This document shows positions 32,548-43,461 of a DNA stretch of 64,000 bases, piece by piece; position 1 is the first letter of the stretch; every line of letters begins with the position of its first letter. The notes beneath the pieces were generated by a model. The model was not told where the DNA came from. It saw only the letters and a program-made list of their open reading frames with translations, and did not search any database. Made by a program: the position numbers and the translations under genes. Source of the stretch: Thozetella sp. PMI_491. Lineage: Eukaryota; Ascomycota; Sordariomycetes; Chaetosphaeriales; Chaetosphaeriaceae. The stretch is taken from assembly GCA_021432635.1 (NCBI GenBank), contig MU270016.1, positions 1,684,171 to 1,748,170 on the forward strand. Reading direction: 5' to 3'.

Positions 32548-34940
32548 TGACAATATGTAGTAGGCAATGCAAATCAAAGGCCTAGTAAACGAGTTCTTGA
32601 GAGATTTGGGAAAATATTAGAAGTTTGAAATTCTTGGAGAAACCTGAGCTTTTATCCTATATACAGAGGTACGGACTGTTGCTATTAAAGTTGCCGACAC
32701 GCCCGCTCGAGACACCTTCGGAATTCGACTGGCTCACCACTGGCATGACAAAATATACGATGCCACTCACCAAGGTAAAGATCTACATAGATATTCGCGC
32801 ATTCTAAGGTACTAGTCAGGCTACGCGTCAACTATCGACATAGTCGTATCGTCCGATATCTCTAGGTGGCGCTCTCTATGTTGGAGGTGCTATTAATCAG
32901 TTACTATAACCCTTCTGTTGCTAGATTTACGATTTTAGGGGCGCTACCACAAGAGAAGAGATTTCCGGAGTGGTTCAAACGAAGAAAAGACTAAGCTCAC
33001 AGTTTCTCCACACTCTTGCTCTTGCTACTGTGGCGTAAGCAAATTAATACCGTAATAAAGGGTGAAGCCGGCTGGAGGATTACGTACCCGGGTCTGACTT
33101 TGCAGGATCGAATCGTCACATGTGAGTTTACTCTCCTGGCACGCAACTTCATGCCTCTCGCCACCAGCATCCAATAATTATGGCGCGACCGCGACTTTAT
33201 GCCTCAGCGACGCACATGACTGAGCTCTAAGCTCAGGAAATTCCAAGTGTGCCCCAGAGCGGAGCATATGAAGAACAAAAATTCACCCTAGCCTTCCGTA
33301 GTGAATGGCTCGAGGTTCTATGGGTGGCTAATTATGCCAAATTGCCTCCAGGTAGCGTTCTAGTCCAAGCCCTGCCCCGACTCTCGACGGGAATCAGGGA
33401 AGTTAGCCTGCGAGAGTTGTTTTATGTCTAATTTGCCAGATGCAAATGTTCCATATCACTAGTGATCTAAAAGACGGTGATTTATTGCTAAACGAGGCCC
33501 CTCCTTAGTTCTTAAAGGCTTACCGCAACTGGTTGACTCTTGATAGCTCATTTAGCTTGCGATTAAATGTATAACGCTGTGTTGATCTCTTAAAAAAGAG
33601 TAGACGTTGCAGGTTTAGGATACATACGGACTAGCGTTCCAGGACTGGCTTTGGCAAGGCTGACGGCATGCGGTACCGATCGAGCCGATGCAGACACCCA
33701 CTACCTATTCGGGGCGTGCTCTTCACTTTGGTTACCTAAGCGTCTGGTCCCCGGACTGGTTTGATAGGTCTGTCTTGTGCCATTATCCTCTGGGCGTTCC
33801 CGCCAGGAAGCTTGGTAGCATTTTATGCTATACGACTGCGACGGGGTTCAACGAGATTAACTTGTGGCCGCAGCCATCGTGCCAACGAAAATGATCCCAC
33901 CTGTCCGTGGCTGTGCAGCCGTTTGAAGAGGCCGAAACTCGTTTCGCAGAAAACGTTCTAGACATGTGCAGATGCAAGTCGGCGGACGACGGCCCGATCA
34001 GTGGGCCTCCGCGCGTCCCTGTCAACTAGCTTTAAATTGCCCGTGCGCACTGCCGCTCGTTATTGGTTCCTTCTCTGGCGTCACATCAATATCTGCTCTA
34101 TCTGCTCTATCCACCACTTAAGGGTCCCCCTAGGTTGCATTCGTATTGCTGCGGCGCAGCAAAGGGGTGGCGCCTTTATTGGCACTAGCAGATGCCCTTA
34201 GGCCCGCGCCAGTGGTATTCGAGCGCCGACTACTATGGCTTCCCAGCTTGCGCGTGAAGCCTGGAATCGGTGGGCGAGGTGGGGTCGTCGTCGTCGGTCT
34301 GGGACCCATAGGCAACGAATGCGCCGTACGAACCCCCTCCACCACCCCTGATTAGCGCAAGGATAGGCAGGGGTAATGTGGTGCGTGCGGCTGGGCTTGT
34401 AGTTTCTTTTTTAACACTCGAGGCGCCTCCAAGCCAGTCTCGTCGTGCTCATCAAACAGGGAAGCAACGGCGGAAATCAAGGCGAACGCACAGTCGCGAT
34501 CACATCGACGATATAGACGACGGCGGCGACGACAACAGAGGCTAGAAACAGGTCTTGGCAAAATACACACAACTGAGCGGCACAAATATAGGGCCGCTAG
34601 CATCAAGTCGACCAGCAGCGACGACAAGGGGGGCGGAAGCACCGGAAACCGGGTCACCAAAGGGCACGGCACCCAGTGACGCAAGAGTGCCTCTGAGCCT
34701 TTGTGCAGCAACGGTCCTTCGTATTGGGAGCAGCAGTGATAGTAGTGGCGAGGGAAAGCCGCATCCGTGATCCGAAGTGGCGGGTGGATTCCAACTGGAA
34801 CGTTTTCGTCGCCCCACCCACACGACCGATCACTCTTCTTTAAACAAAGTCGAGCAAACAGCCGTCTACTCCCAACGATCCTAATATTGTTGCCATTGCA
34901 GGCTGCAACGCGAAATTTGTCCAAAAAAAAAAACACCGTC
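32548..34940. other. Gene-poor region
   Basis: 2.4 kb without a supported gene. Around 33610-34028 two neighbouring plus frames look coding-like but broken: one gives LIGLSCAIILWAFPPGSLVA (hydrophobic), another AETRFAENVLDMCRCKSADD before a stop at 34026-34028. They may be remains of a membrane-protein gene. The 34352-34942 stretch is GC-rich promoter-like DNA upstream of the glucanase; the long minus frame there has no family features. An A11 run (34923-34933) sits just before the glucanase ATG. Confidence 0.45.
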
Positions 34941-36314
34941 ATGTCGAAGAGGTTTTACGAAGATGCCGGGGCGCCTTGGTACGACATGCGGCAATGGAGC
35001 ACTCGGAGGTGGATAGCTGTCGCGGCTGCAGTCGTGATTGTCATTGTGGTCGTTATTGCGGTCCCGGTCGCTGTCACCAAGGCGCAGAGCGCAAACGCCT
35101 ACCCGGATTACTCCAAGCTCAACTACACGTTGAGTGTGACGTGTTAGTGATCCTCTCTCTTACTCCTCTTTGCTCAGCCATTAGGTGAATGAGAAACTGA
35201 CGATCTTTTCACTGCCTAGACAACGACACAGACTTCTTCAGCAACTTTGACTACTTTAACACCTACGATCCTGGTAAGTAGATGCAGTTGTTTTCGCCGC
35301 AGCTGGACCGCATGCTAAAACATAGGGTATAGCGTCTGGATTCGTCCACTATGTCAGCGAAGACTATGCCAAGACATATGTATGTAGCGCCCCCTCGGTA
35401 TCCCAGCAAGATACACTATGATGAGCTTGGTCCAGAGCCTAACTAAGACAGAACCTCACCTACGCCACGTCCACCTCCGCAGTGGTCAAGGTCGACACCA
35501 CCGTCGGCAACAAGTCGACCCCCGATGCATCAACCGGCCGTTTCTCGGTCCGCCTCGAGTCCAAGGAGCAGTATGGCCAGGGTCTTTACTTGTTCGACGT
35601 GAAGCACACGCCCTACGGCTGCGCGACGTGGCCCGCGCTCTGGCTCACCGACCCTAACAACTGGCCGGCGCATGGAGAGATCGATGTCATGGAGTCGGTC
35701 AACCAGGCGACGACAGGAAACATGATGACGCTGCACACCAACTCGGGCTGCTCCATGGGCGCCAAGCGCATCATGACGGGCACTGCCGAATACACCGACT
35801 GCAACAACGCCACCAACGACAACGCCGGCTGTGGCGTGACGGGAGCTACGGCGAGCTACGGCGAGGCCTTCAACGCGGCCGGCGGCGGTGTCATGGCGCT
35901 CGAGTGGCGCTCCGAGGGCATCCGCATGTGGCAGTTTGGCCGCAGCTCCATCCCCAGCGACATCTCGGCCAAGAACCCGGACCCGAGCAGCTGGGGCACG
36001 GCCCTGGCCGATTTCCCCAACACCGACTGCGATATCTCGAGCCACTTCAAAAACCAGAGCATCATCGTGAACATCGACCTGTGCGGTCAGCTCACCAATG
36101 CCGTCTACGCGACCTCTGGCTGTAAGTCGACACCCCTCCAGTCTCGGATCCTTCGCCATCGCCCCGATAGCTTCCTCACTAGCTGTAGACTTTACTAACG
36201 TTGTACGTGACTATAGGCCCTCTAACTTGCACTGATTACGTTGCCAACTACCCGTCTGCGTTCACGAACGCATACTGGGAGTTCGGGGCCTTCGAGATCT
36301 ACAACTCAATTTGA
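34941..36314 (+). CDS. GH16 endo-1,3(4)-beta-glucanase-like protein, membrane-anchored
   Basis: Five exons: 34941-35142, 35220-35273, 35333-35379, 35452-36121, 36217-36314; 356 residues. The start MSKRFYEDAGAPWYDMRQW gives about 23 cytosolic residues, then a long hydrophobic span (WIAVAAAVVIVIVVVIAVPV), so it is likely a type II membrane anchor and not a cleaved signal. The catalytic domain carries the GH16 signature HGEIDVMESV (nucleophile and acid/base Glu flanking Asp) about residue 175. GFVHYVSEDYAKTYNLTY, CATWPALWLTDPNNWP and GVMALEWRSEGIRMWQF are other family segments. The natural substrate is probably beta-1,3/1,4 or 1,3/1,6 glucan of the wall or environment. N-glycosylation sequons (NLT, NNAT) occur. 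Two very short exons (54 and 47 bases) are notable but keep frame. Confidence 0.88.
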
Positions 36315-36960
36315 GGGTTGCTGACTGCGGTTCGAATCCTGATTTCCGATCGGATGAAGGGATCATTGTGCCAATTTCGTGACCTATTTTCGGAGGGAAA
36401 TGAAATGGAAGAATGGCACTTGGCGCTTAGCACTTGGCACTTGGTACTTGGCGTGGAGTTCGGGGCGGATCATCGGCGTTTGGGAGAGTAGGCTGGGGGG
36501 ACTGGGCTTCAAAATAGGGTGGTTATTCTAGCTAACCATGCAAAGATTTCCCAGGTCTAGCTAGAGGCTGTATGTGGGATGCATCTGGTATCTCAGTAAC
36601 AACTGAGAAGAGTGTACTGTGAATAGCATAGACGTAAAAGTGTTTTAAGACCCGCAAATCGCTGCCTGTGAACATCCTAAAAGATATTGTAGTGTTGCGC
36701 CAGCCAGACAATATCAACCAGTCTGTCTTGGCAACTGAATCCCTGCAGCCTGATTACATGGGTATCAAGCCGCAAAAGGACCCACTACCAGCTGGCAGGA
36801 TGACATCCAAATCCGCGCAACTGATGCTTCAGCAAGAGGCCATTCCGCCAAAGTCCGCTTACTCATCCCGTCCATTTCGATCGCGCCTTTGAAGTTTTCA
36901 TACCTAGGTATCTACTGCGGTATCAAGGCCTCGACTTAATGATCCAGTTCGGAGTATGTC
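36315..36960. other. Intergenic with CTTGGCA repeats
   Basis: 3' UTR of the glucanase followed by promoter of the HET gene. From 36414 to 36453 six imperfect 7-mers with core (C/T)ACTTGGC are in tandem. No gene seen. Confidence 0.5.
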
Positions 36961-39048
36961 ATGGCAGGCTCAGCAATCGACCGTGTGATGGAGGTCCGCT
37001 CTTGGCTTGTCGGAGCTTCCGGCACGCGACTCTTGCTGATTTCATTATGTGGAGCTGGCCTTTTGGCGACCGGTGTACGGGAGATCCTGCGCGCCTCGGC
37101 CCAGTGGCTCGCGCGGGCGGCAGCCAAGCAATATCGATACGAGCCATTTGTAGATGCAACGGCCGAGATTCGCCTTTTGATGGTGCCGGAAAGGTCGCTA
37201 TGGCGCCGGCTGCGAGGACAGGCCCCCCAATACTGCATTCAGCGCTACCGTGTCAGCGAGTCACCCGAGTATGATGCTATTTCGTACACGTGGGGCTCCG
37301 GAGGCAAGAGCCATCGGATTACTGTCTCTGACGGCGTAGGCAAGCCTCTCGGAGAACTGGCTGTGACGGCGAATGTGAGGCACATCTTGCGGCAGCTCGA
37401 GTCGGGGAAGGGCCCGCGATACGTGTGGATCGACTCAATATGTATCAATCAGGATGACAACATCGAGAAGGCCGCGCAGGTCACCCATATGGGGACCTTT
37501 TACAGCCGCGCTGCCAGGGTGCTCATTTGCTTGGATCAGGTGGGCAGCCCGCCTGTTCGGCTGAAGAAGGTGGTGCTGCTGCTAGAAAAGCTCCGCAACT
37601 ACGCCAAAAAAGACCTCCCCAAACGAGATATCCTGAGCGACAAGGTTGCAGTTGGGTCACGTAGCGAATTCAGCGCTCTCTTGCGCTTGGCGACGCACCC
37701 ATACTGGCGGCGTGTCTGGATTATTCAGGAAGTCACAAACTCCCAAAAAGCTTATATCTTGAGCGATGGAACGACCGTGTCATGGGATCGCTTCATCCGA
37801 TTGCTCTACGCGAGCCAGTCGGATATTGCATTGCACATTTTGGCGAAGCAGCAAATCTTAACCTCCCAGAGACAACATGCTTGGATATCGATAAATCTGA
37901 ACCAGATCATGCTGCTTGGCAATTTGCGCAATACACGACAGCGTCGCTGGACTCTGGAGGCGCTCCTTTCACTCACCTATGGCTCCCTGGCAACAGATTC
38001 TCGTGACAAGATCTACGCGCTGTACGGCGTTGTCTCTGGGCTGTCAAAAAGTGCGAGGGATAGCATACCACCAGATATCATGCCCGACTACACCATCTCG
38101 ACCAACCAGCTCTTCACCCGGACCGCGCGGCATTTTTACGAAAGCGGTGATACTGGCGTAGTTATAACACGTGCAGGGATCGGCTATCCAAGATTGATCG
38201 ATACACTCCCCAGCTGGGTTCCGGACTGGACGAGGTTGCCAAACACTGTTCCAGTGGGCCCAAGCTCAACAGCTCAATACCGTGCTGGTGGCCGAGAGCC
38301 TCTCCAGGTTTCGTTTTCTGGCCCAGAGGAGTCGATGCTGGTGCTGAAGGGTTGCCCAGCTGGTCGCATCCAGTGCTTAACAGCTGTGGCGTGCCCCAGT
38401 TTTCTCACAGCACTTTCGGTCCAAGGCGACACAAGTGACGATCGTCTCGATATCCCAGCATACTACAAGGCGGTCATGGAGCTCATATCGAGCCACCTCC
38501 CGGAGGAGAAGATTCTGTCGCTGCTTCTCCCTGCTGGCAGCGGGAAACCGGGGCCAGCTGATGACACCCTCTGGCGCACTCTCATAACTGATAGGCACAT
38601 ACTCGAGACCGGAGCAGACCAGTCTCATCCTGAGGAGCAGCGACAGGTCTGGCCCGCTAACCCCAAATATGGCGCCATTTTCCAGACATTTCACTCAGTC
38701 GTCATGTTCGGCTTCAAAGAACCCTCCGCCGCTTTAGACGCACATAGGAAGGACGTGTCTCTGGCCGTCAACGAGTTCTCTCGCGTTATGTCGGGTGCAA
38801 GCGGGCTTTCATTTGCTCTCATGGAGGATGGTGGAATGGCCATGGTACCGCCTGGCAGCCGGCCTGGTGATGAAGTCTTTATCGTGGTAGGCGCAAAGAG
38901 CCCGGTCATCCTGCGCCAAGTGACCAAGGAGGCGGAGCAAACCAATACAAGCCTGTATCAGCTGGTTGGAGGAAACGCCTATATACACGGGATGATGAAT
39001 GGCGAAGGACTAGGGGATTCGGAGGTACAAACTGTCAATGTGGTATAG
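36961..39048 (+). CDS. HET-domain protein (heterokaryon incompatibility)
   Basis: Intronless, 695 residues. The first 55 residues contain a hydrophobic segment (RLLLISLCGAGLLATGV), a possible membrane span. The HET domain (about residues 95-280) shows YDAISYTWG, then YVWIDSICINQDD, then RRVWIIQEVTNS, the three conserved blocks. A later region has DKIYALYGVVSGL and LPSWVPDW. The C-terminus ends in VPPGSRPGDEVFIVVGAKSP ... YQLVGGNAYIHGMMNGE, the common HET-protein tail. HET proteins trigger cell death upon fusion of unlike hyphae or act in other immune-like responses. Its target allele is unknown. It is convergent with another HET gene 328 bases downstream. Confidence 0.92.
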   Translation: MAGSAIDRVMEVRSWLVGASGTRLLLISLCGAGLLATGVREILRASAQWLARAAAKQYRYEPFVDATAEIRLLMVPERSLWRRLRGQAPQYCIQRYRVSESPEYDAISYTWGSGGKSHRITVSDGVGKPLGELAVTANVRHILRQLESGKGPRYVWIDSICINQDDNIEKAAQVTHMGTFYSRAARVLICLDQVGSPPVRLKKVVLLLEKLRNYAKKDLPKRDILSDKVAVGSRSEFSALLRLATHPYWRRVWIIQEVTNSQKAYILSDGTTVSWDRFIRLLYASQSDIALHILAKQQILTSQRQHAWISINLNQIMLLGNLRNTRQRRWTLEALLSLTYGSLATDSRDKIYALYGVVSGLSKSARDSIPPDIMPDYTISTNQLFTRTARHFYESGDTGVVITRAGIGYPRLIDTLPSWVPDWTRLPNTVPVGPSSTAQYRAGGREPLQVSFSGPEESMLVLKGCPAGRIQCLTAVACPSFLTALSVQGDTSDDRLDIPAYYKAVMELISSHLPEEKILSLLLPAGSGKPGPADDTLWRTLITDRHILETGADQSHPEEQRQVWPANPKYGAIFQTFHSVVMFGFKEPSAALDAHRKDVSLAVNEFSRVMSGASGLSFALMEDGGMAMVPPGSRPGDEVFIVVGAKSPVILRQVTKEAEQTNTSLYQLVGGNAYIHGMMNGEGLGDSEVQTVNVV

Positions 39049-39376
39049 ATCTATATTATTATATAACTAGTCCTGACACTCGTTTAAATGAGAATTTTCA
39101 CAAGTTGGCTAGGCAAATCGCCAGGCTTCTATGCTAACACTATATGCAATATGAGTTGCCCGTTGACGTTCAGACACAGCCCAAGGCCTGGCATCGGCAT
39201 CTTGGCGAGCATTCTGAAGCCTTCTTTTTCGAGCCCGTGCTATCTTGTCCCAAAATCTCAGCTTCTCTTGCGCTGGTGTATCTTGTATGCACTCAGTGGT
39301 ATATTTGGTGACTAGAACTATAGATTCTCGAATCCAATTAACTACACTTTACTCTTTGCCCTGGGTATCTATGCGC
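39049..39376. other. Short convergent intergenic region
   Basis: 3' flanks of two convergent HET genes. No gene or clear terminator motif beyond AT-rich 3' UTR sequence. Confidence 0.5.
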
Positions 39377-41566
39377 TTATCGTATACGAATCTCTTCCCA
39401 CACCGTGTCCGCGCCGATGGCCTCACCATACATAACGCCATGTACGTATGCCGGCCCTACCAGTGTATAACATCCGGCCTCATCAGGGTACTGCCGGAGG
39501 GCCAATGGGCAAGGGCATGAATCGAGCACGAGAATCTTGTCACCCGTCTCCGCCCACATAGGCAAGTTCACCATGTGTCCTTGATCGGAGAACGCAATCC
39601 GCCGATTCACTAAGCTGCCGTCCATGCCGATGAGCAGCGCCGACATCTTGTCCACACAGCTACTTAGGGCCGCTATGATAGCTTCCCCAGAAAGCGAGGG
39701 CAAGTCGTCTTCGGAAACCCCAGCAATTTGCGCCATGATGTTAGTCGGCCCCTGGCAGCATGGTATGTGCCCGGAAGTATCGGTAGAGGCTAGCTGGTTA
39801 ACATCATCCATGATGCTTTGAAAGTGCTCGCTCCCCTTGCCGCTGGTACCTGCTGCGCCGGGGAAGAACCGGGCCATGCATTGCAGGACGTAGGCGCGAA
39901 ACATTTCGCCGTGTTCGCTTTCCACAGGGAACTTTCTCGCCATGGAGTTCATGAGGAGCGTCTTCCAAAACGCTTCGACGCGGGATTCCCGGGTGAATGA
40001 ATATATCGGCTCGAGTTCGAGAAGGTGTCCGACCCAGAGGTACCAATCAAATCCCATTAAATCCGACAGAGAGACGCTCAGTCTCTTCACAGTGCCAAGG
40101 CATGCTCCCCTGGCATGGAGTATCTGTTCTGTTATCCAAACTTTGCGCTTCTCGGGGGATCCCTGAGATACTTCGCTAGATATGCTGTCTCCCTTGCCGT
40201 ACGCTTTGAAGTGTGGTCGGATAGACCACATCAGATCGAGGCCCTGCCGCCTCGACAGGTCGGGAACCCAGGACGGAAGTGAGCACGGTCGCAGACCGGG
40301 GGGATCATTGACGGCCATCAGCACAGATAGGTTGTCCGTGTCCTCTATGAGCAGCCGCATGGCTTGCTCGTAAACCTGTGGGGCGGCGACTTCGGGGAAG
40401 TAGACGGCATGGATCGCTGGTGGAGCAATTCCGTCTCTCTTCGCAATATCACGCACGAGGCCGAGGTGGCCAAAGACCTTGTCCCGTAAATCCGACGCAT
40501 CAGCCCATCGATTCATCAGGGCAAAGTACATAAGCCACGACGCAGCAGTGGGCGTTCCACAGCCTGACAAAGCCCGCATTTCGTCGCAGAGCGTGTCGTC
40601 AGCCGTGCCCTGCATCCGCTGCAAATACCGATGCCTGTTCCACCAGAGCTGGAAAAGGTTTACCCAGGGGTCGTAGACCACCCAGTCCTGCGCCTCGGCC
40701 GGCTCCGTCTCGCCGGCGAGATACCGCGACATACACGAAAGGCCCTCTAGCTGGCTGAGCTTGGCAATCCTGCCGGCCAGCGCCACGTAGCCCAGCTCGT
40801 CCCACGAGTTGGCCCAGTTGCCGCACAGCACAATCACCTTGGCTGCGAGCGTAACTTCCTGGATCACCCACGCCCGGCTGAACCACCGGTTCTCGAACAT
40901 GCGGATCAGTGGCGCCCACTGCCGCTCGTCATCCAGTGGGGGAAGCCCATGCAACTGCCAGAATGCATCCGGCGGGGGCGTGACGTTCGGGTACTGTTGA
41001 AAGTAGGGGGCAAAGTCCCTCGGAGGGATTTGCTGGATGGCCTTGCACATGCGCATGGCGATGGCCGTCTCCGGCGTCGTCTTGCCCAACCAGACGGCGG
41101 TGGTGGTTGCGCCGATGAAGATCTGGTCCATGATATCGACCTGGGCAGACCGCTCGACTAGATCGGTCTGGTTGATGCAGATGGCATCGACCCAAAGGTG
41201 CTGCACGTCGTCGTCGAAGTCCCATATCCGCTGCAAGCCGTAGAAGGCATCCATGAGGTTGGGGAAGACGGAAAAGTGGCGGTCGTTGAGAAGCAGGGGC
41301 AGCTTGTCCTCGTCGCGGTAGGCAAAGATGGTATCCTGCGGGGGTCCCCAGGTGTAGGACAGGGCGAGGTACTTGGGCACCTTGTCGAGCGGATGGGTGG
41401 AAATGAGCAGCTGCGGCCGCGCGAGGCGGAAGGTATACCACGGCGGTCTGACGAATTGCAGCAGCCGGATGTTGTGGCCGTCGACGGGGCGCGCATACGC
41501 AAACGCAGCGGGGCCCAGCCGCCGGCGGAAGAGGCTCGCCCAGAGCCTCGAGAGCGCGACTCCCAT
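39377..41566 (-). CDS. HET-domain protein, second copy
   Basis: Intronless, 729 residues from the first ATG at 41566 (MGVALSRLWASLFRRR). The frame stays open another 77 codons upstream, including a hydrophobic stretch, but has no ATG, so an upstream exon remains possible. The HET domain shows YLALSYTWGPPQDT, HLWVDAICINQTD, VWLGKTTPET and FSRAWVIQEVTLAAKVIVL. Later parts have DKVFGHLGLVRDIAKRDG and LPSWVPDL. The tail (KILVLDSCPCPLALRQYPDE ... YTLVGPAYVHGVMYGEAI) matches the plan of the neighbour's tail. The pair are diverged paralogues of one architecture but not recent duplicates: outside the motifs little similarity is seen by eye. Confidence 0.9.
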   Translation of the reverse strand: MGVALSRLWASLFRRRLGPAAFAYARPVDGHNIRLLQFVRPPWYTFRLARPQLLISTHPLDKVPKYLALSYTWGPPQDTIFAYRDEDKLPLLLNDRHFSVFPNLMDAFYGLQRIWDFDDDVQHLWVDAICINQTDLVERSAQVDIMDQIFIGATTTAVWLGKTTPETAIAMRMCKAIQQIPPRDFAPYFQQYPNVTPPPDAFWQLHGLPPLDDERQWAPLIRMFENRWFSRAWVIQEVTLAAKVIVLCGNWANSWDELGYVALAGRIAKLSQLEGLSCMSRYLAGETEPAEAQDWVVYDPWVNLFQLWWNRHRYLQRMQGTADDTLCDEMRALSGCGTPTAASWLMYFALMNRWADASDLRDKVFGHLGLVRDIAKRDGIAPPAIHAVYFPEVAAPQVYEQAMRLLIEDTDNLSVLMAVNDPPGLRPCSLPSWVPDLSRRQGLDLMWSIRPHFKAYGKGDSISSEVSQGSPEKRKVWITEQILHARGACLGTVKRLSVSLSDLMGFDWYLWVGHLLELEPIYSFTRESRVEAFWKTLLMNSMARKFPVESEHGEMFRAYVLQCMARFFPGAAGTSGKGSEHFQSIMDDVNQLASTDTSGHIPCCQGPTNIMAQIAGVSEDDLPSLSGEAIIAALSSCVDKMSALLIGMDGSLVNRRIAFSDQGHMVNLPMWAETGDKILVLDSCPCPLALRQYPDEAGCYTLVGPAYVHGVMYGEAIGADTVWEEIRIR

Positions 41567-43450
41567 GAGTGCAAGCAAGTACGGCAGAGACCCTGCCCAC
41601 CTTGCCCAACGTGGTGCAGGGAGAGTATCACGGGTCGCACCAGTTGCGATGGGCGATATTTGATACTTCCTAGACGAAGCACAGATGAGGCTAATCAGCA
41701 AGCGTGAGGTCGACGGAAACCCACTGCCGCCACCAAACCTGATTGGTACGCTACGGGAGGCGTTCGTAGGCTGTGGACACACCCATTCAACTGCCACGAG
41801 CTGACTTGTCGATTGAAATGTAACCCTGGCTTGCGGGGCTCTGGGAGGGGGGCTGACTGCGCCACAGTCGCGCGGCCCGATGTCCCAGGTCTAAGGAGGT
41901 GGGCAAACTTCCACCTATGCCCAAAGGGAAGAGTAATGGTGGCTACTACCTTGATGGCATTGATACTAAAGTTTGCAAATGAGGTTCATAGATACCGACT
42001 TAGAGACGAGGAAGGCGTTAAACAGCGAATATTTGAAATGGTCTAGGACAGCAAGAAAGCAGTGAAGATTAAGGATTTATATATACTCCTACCGAAGGAG
42101 AGAAAAACGACTGTAATGCTAATAAATAGCTGGAATTATCGATTTTCGGCCCTAATAATCTAATTAATGGAAATTAAAAACCTAGCCGCTATTCCCCTTG
42201 TTTTCTGTTCTGCCCAGGAGCTTCGCCGGAACTTTGAGCTCGCCCAACGCTCGCAACACCTACAACGCCCTTGGCACAAAATCGTCCAAATCTCTCAACT
42301 ATGAAGTCGGGAATAGTAGCTGTAGAGGCGACGGGTGTCAACACAAAGAGCCACAGCTGAAGCGGGAGGCCAAACTTGGACAAGGCTCCCGCAGAGGGCA
42401 AAAGAACAAGGAAAGCAGTCGGGCAACGGGGAACTACAAACGGACAATCTTTTGCGAGCGAAAAATCGTTTATCTTCCCGGAACCAGCCGGGAAGGGTTT
42501 TAAAGAAATCCGACAAGACCTTGTGGTCGTCCTATTAGCCTATGCGAATGGCAGGTTACCTTAGTGGGAACTGGTCCCCATCGTTCATTCTGATCAGCTA
42601 TTCCAATGCCCATTCCTAACCGACTTCGCTCGACGACAACATAGCAGACATCTTTCTTTTTCAAAAACGTGCCACTATCAGCGGTGAGGAACTCAAATGC
42701 ACTACGGATCTGCAAATGCAACCGACTATCTCTTGTGCCATTCTTCATCTAGTGGGCGTCTAATGCAGCGGTTCTCGCTTCCTAGCCTCGCTTCTTACCC
42801 AGCTCCTTCGTGTAGGGCCCCACTGCTGGGCCGGCCGCCACATCCACGAGACGTAGCATTGCGTTTTTATTTATCAAAAGAAGTCCGCGTCGTTACAGTC
42901 TAGCAGTGGCTCGGCTTACTGGTCGGCCCTGGAATGGATCGAGCATCTACCCCTTTAAGAGAGATAGGTATCGTACATCCTCTATCTTGCTTTCCAACGT
43001 ACTTTTTTCCGTGTGCAAGAGGAAGAGGTTCCTTCCCCTTTCCCCTTATAACGTGGTCCACCAACCCAAAGGATCCCTTATTCCCGCTTTCTCCTTATCT
43101 TTTTTTATCATTCCTCGCTAGGTTTCCTAATATCCGTATACGCTATCAAGGTCTTATAATCGTAACAACTTCGGAGCTCTCGTCGGAAGGTAAAGATCGT
43201 GGTGAGTAACGACGCGGTCATTTTGGTTGGTAGCGCTGCCTCGCGTAGCTTCTAGGCTCTACAGCAGGGCGTGTATTGGCTAAGTATAGTAGCCGTAAGC
43301 CAGTATAAGGAACCCTCCCTAACTTACACTAGCCCAGAGGGCGGTTTTTGAATGGCTATATCTTCGTGAGGTGGTCGATTGGGTTAGGTTTTGTTGGGGT
43401 TGGTAGCTGTTAGTATTGTAGTTCTAGCCGGTGGCTTCGGCTAAGAAAAA
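41567..43450. other. Gene-poor region with transposon-like DNA
   Basis: Upstream flank of the HET gene, then 1.4 kb with no supported gene. An 82-codon minus frame (42500-42748) has no recognisable domain. The last 500 bases look like the 3' part of a retroelement (separate entry). Confidence 0.45.
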
Positions 43451-43461
43451 CTAACAGCACC
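42900..43461 (+). mobile_element. Possible 3' end of a non-LTR (LINE-like) retroelement
   Basis: The stretch is non-coding in all frames, has pyrimidine-rich blocks, and ends GCCGGTGGCTTCGGCTAAG followed by AAAAACTAA. A GGCTTCGGCTAAGAAAA-type ending resembles 3' ends of Tad-like LINEs I recall from Sordariomycetes; I cannot verify it here. It abuts the exact point where the adjacent ATPase gene loses its frame. The 5' limit is arbitrary, and no reverse transcriptase frame or target duplication is visible. Confidence 0.35.

Noticed and set aside
34352-34942. 196-codon minus frame upstream of the glucanase
   Set aside because: Low-complexity Arg/Leu/Cys composition in promoter DNA, no family features.
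36327-36345. tRNA B-box-like GGTTCGAATCC
   Set aside because: The flanks do not fold into T, anticodon or acceptor stems; the upstream half is glucanase coding sequence.
41567-41797. Upstream extension of the second HET protein
   Set aside because: The frame is open but begins at GTG; no ATG supports starting before 41566, though an extra exon is not excluded.
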